Below are positions 62,896-64,000 of a stretch of DNA of 64,000 nt, piece after piece. The position numbers were made by a program, and so were the translations under genes. Origin of the DNA: Flavobacterium sp. AED (lineage in GTDB: Bacteria > Bacteroidota > Bacteroidia > Flavobacteriales > Flavobacteriaceae); contig NZ_JSYM01000002.1 in the NCBI RefSeq assembly GCF_000812945.1, positions 513,694 to 577,693 of the forward strand. The letters are read 5' to 3'. Each line of letters begins with the position of its first letter. Position 1 is the stretch's first letter. The notes beneath the pieces are model-generated. The model saw only the letters and a list, made by a program, of their open reading frames with translations. It did no database searches and was not told where the DNA came from.

Positions 62896-64000
62896 TTACT
62901 TATTAAGGTACAAATATCCGTCTTTTTTATTAGTTTGAACTTTACCATTACCGTCTATAGAAGTATAATTTAAGATATAAAAATAGGTTCCAGTAGGTAA
63001 GCCAGACGATTGACTAATAGTCGATCTGCCTTCAGAGAAGCCTTTGAATGCTTTGGTAGTGTTATTATAGCCTTGAGCATCAAAAACTAAAACTCCCCAT
63101 CGGTTGTAAATTTCAACAGTATTATCAGGATAACAATTTGTGTCGTCAATATTGTCGATAACAAATACTTCATTAATTCCATCTCCATTTGGAGAGAAGG
63201 CATTATGAACTATTATCGTTCCACAAGGCAATACAATGCCACCACAACCAGTCGTTACAGTTATTGTAATTTTTATCGTTCTGGGACAAGTTGCATCGTC
63301 AATTTTATATTCAAATATATAATCACCAATTGTAAGACCTGCAGCATTAAGGACAGTTCCTTGTAAACCACTTGTGTTATTTACGTTTGTCCAAGTTCCG
63401 TTTGTAGGAGTTCCAGTAGGTAACAGACTCGATAAATCAACAGTTGTAATTTCTCCATCGTTGCAAACAGAACCGGTTATTGCTTGATTACTATTTGTAA
63501 TGTTGACATTAATGATTTGAGTAAACGTAGATTCATTTCCACAGCCATCAGCCACAAACCATTTTCTTACGAGAGAATAGGAGCTCTGTACCACATTAAT
63601 TTTTTCTTCAGTATACTTTATTAAAGTTGCAGTAGAACAATTATCAATAAATGATAGTTCAGGTTTTACAGGAATTGCATCACAATTGACATCGATAGTT
63701 GCATTAAATTCAGTAGTTGTGGTAGGACCAGTGGTATCTTGAATATTAATGGTTTGTGATGCTGTAGTAGCATTTCCACAATTATCTGTCGCAGTCCAAG
63801 TTCTGGTTACAGAATAGGAACCTGTACAAGCACCATTAGTTGTTGCATCAGCGAAAGTCAAAGTTACAGCCAAACCACATTCGTCAGTAGCAGTAGCTGT
63901 TGTAAATTCGGGTGTTGCAGAACAAGATATGGTAGTGGCTTCAGGAAGCGAGGCAATAACCGGAGCAGTTGTATCGACTACATTAATAGTTTGTGAAGCT
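62896..64000 (-). CDS. T9SS type B adhesin-like protein, C-terminal part (5' end outside window)
   Basis: The frame stays open to the window edge, so an internal TTG at 63873 is not a start and at least 368 residues are visible. It contains HYR/Ig-like modules with a 79-residue period: [13 protein letters not shown] at the edge and [13 protein letters not shown] exactly 237 bp later, each with a cysteine pair (CGNATT, CG). The C-terminus is a type B sorting domain ([21 protein letters not shown] onward to KDGYLYLNK). It is probably a long repetitive surface adhesin exported by T9SS, paired with the PorP/SprF gene downstream. Confidence 0.9.
   Translation of the reverse strand, partial: ASQTINVVDTTAPVIASLPEATTISCSATPEFTTATATDECGLAVTLTFADATTNGACTGSYSVTRTWTATDNCGNATTASQTINIQDTTGPTTTTEFNATIDVNCDAIPVKPELSFIDNCSTATLIKYTEEKINVVQSSYSLVRKWFVADGCGNESTFTQIINVNITNSNQAITGSVCNDGEITTVDLSSLLPTGTPTNGTWTNVNNTSGLQGTVLNAAGLTIGDYIFEYKIDDATCPRTIKITITVTTGCGGIVLPCGTIIVHNAFSPNGDGINEVFVIDNIDDTNCYPDNTVEIYNRWGVLVFDAQGYNNTTKAFKGFSEGRSTISQSSGLPTGTYFYILNYTSIDGNGKVQTNKKDGYLYLNK

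Overview
The window looks like a chromosomal segment of a Flavobacterium-type member of the Bacteroidota. The DNA is AT-rich. Where promoters can be seen they carry the phylum's TAnnTTTG -7 box. The gene content fits: type IX secretion (T9SS) cargo and PorP/SprF proteins, a SusC/SusD pair, bacillithiol synthesis (BshA), LptD, and a short SRP RNA. Most of the segment is ordinary housekeeping sequence. I see no prophage, insertion sequence, CRISPR array, tRNA or rRNA.

Layout. 0-3.4 kb: sugar metabolism (end of pfkA, gapA, a BadF-type GlcNAc kinase-like gene, mgsA) and a RidA protein. 3.5-8.5 kb: envelope genes (LptD, amidase with SPOR domain, MCE lipid-transfer protein). 8.5-10.8 kb: a membrane Fe-S protein and its CCG-domain partner, separated by a GC-rich inverted-repeat element. 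10.9-15.9 kb: two PAP2 phosphatases, a conserved unknown, and a GH3/beta-lactamase fusion lipoprotein. 16-19.2 kb: an MFS transporter overlapping a Zn/Cd-type P-ATPase. 19.2-25 kb: bshA, small envelope genes, an LpxH-like hydrolase, aroC and a dicarboxylate symporter. 25-30.9 kb: a TPR hybrid histidine kinase, Hsp20, RhlE and HutG. 31-36.1 kb: a coiled-coil protein, HutI, glutamine cyclotransferase, SRP RNA, an SDR and a transaldolase. 36.2-49.2 kb: a GlcNAc/chitin-oligomer utilisation locus. 49.4-59.1 kb: an ABC-F protein, a T9SS protein, DUF418, pyrR-pyrB, rnz, pdxH and a CAP lipoprotein. 59.4-64 kb: an OmpA/PorP/T9SS-adhesin cluster carrying the scar of a tandem duplication.

How the genes work together. 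The most coherent system is the 36-49 kb locus. It has a FucP-family sugar transporter, a LytTR response regulator with its LytS-type kinase, SusC/SusD, a long NagB fused to a PIG-L de-N-acetylase domain, and a GH20 hexosaminidase. I find the same two-half-site direct repeat (9 bp, 12-bp spacer, 9 bp, fitting the LytTR consensus) upstream of both susC and nagB. At both places it lies exactly 29 bp before a TAnnTTTA -7 box, which points to direct control by the neighbouring LytTR regulator. A plausible pathway is SusCD import, GH20 cleavage, FucP-type uptake, phosphorylation (possibly by the kinase at 1.8 kb), deacetylation by the PIG-L domain in place of NagA, deamination to fructose-6-phosphate, then PfkA.

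Other points worth attention are the relic of a second porP 3' end beside a truncated TPR paralog (61.4-61.8 kb), the REPIN/MITE-like element inside the Fe-S operon, an ABC-F protein with one fully degenerate ATP site, and a 57-residue lipoprotein gene at 53.1 kb. All assignments come from reading the sequence. No database search was run.
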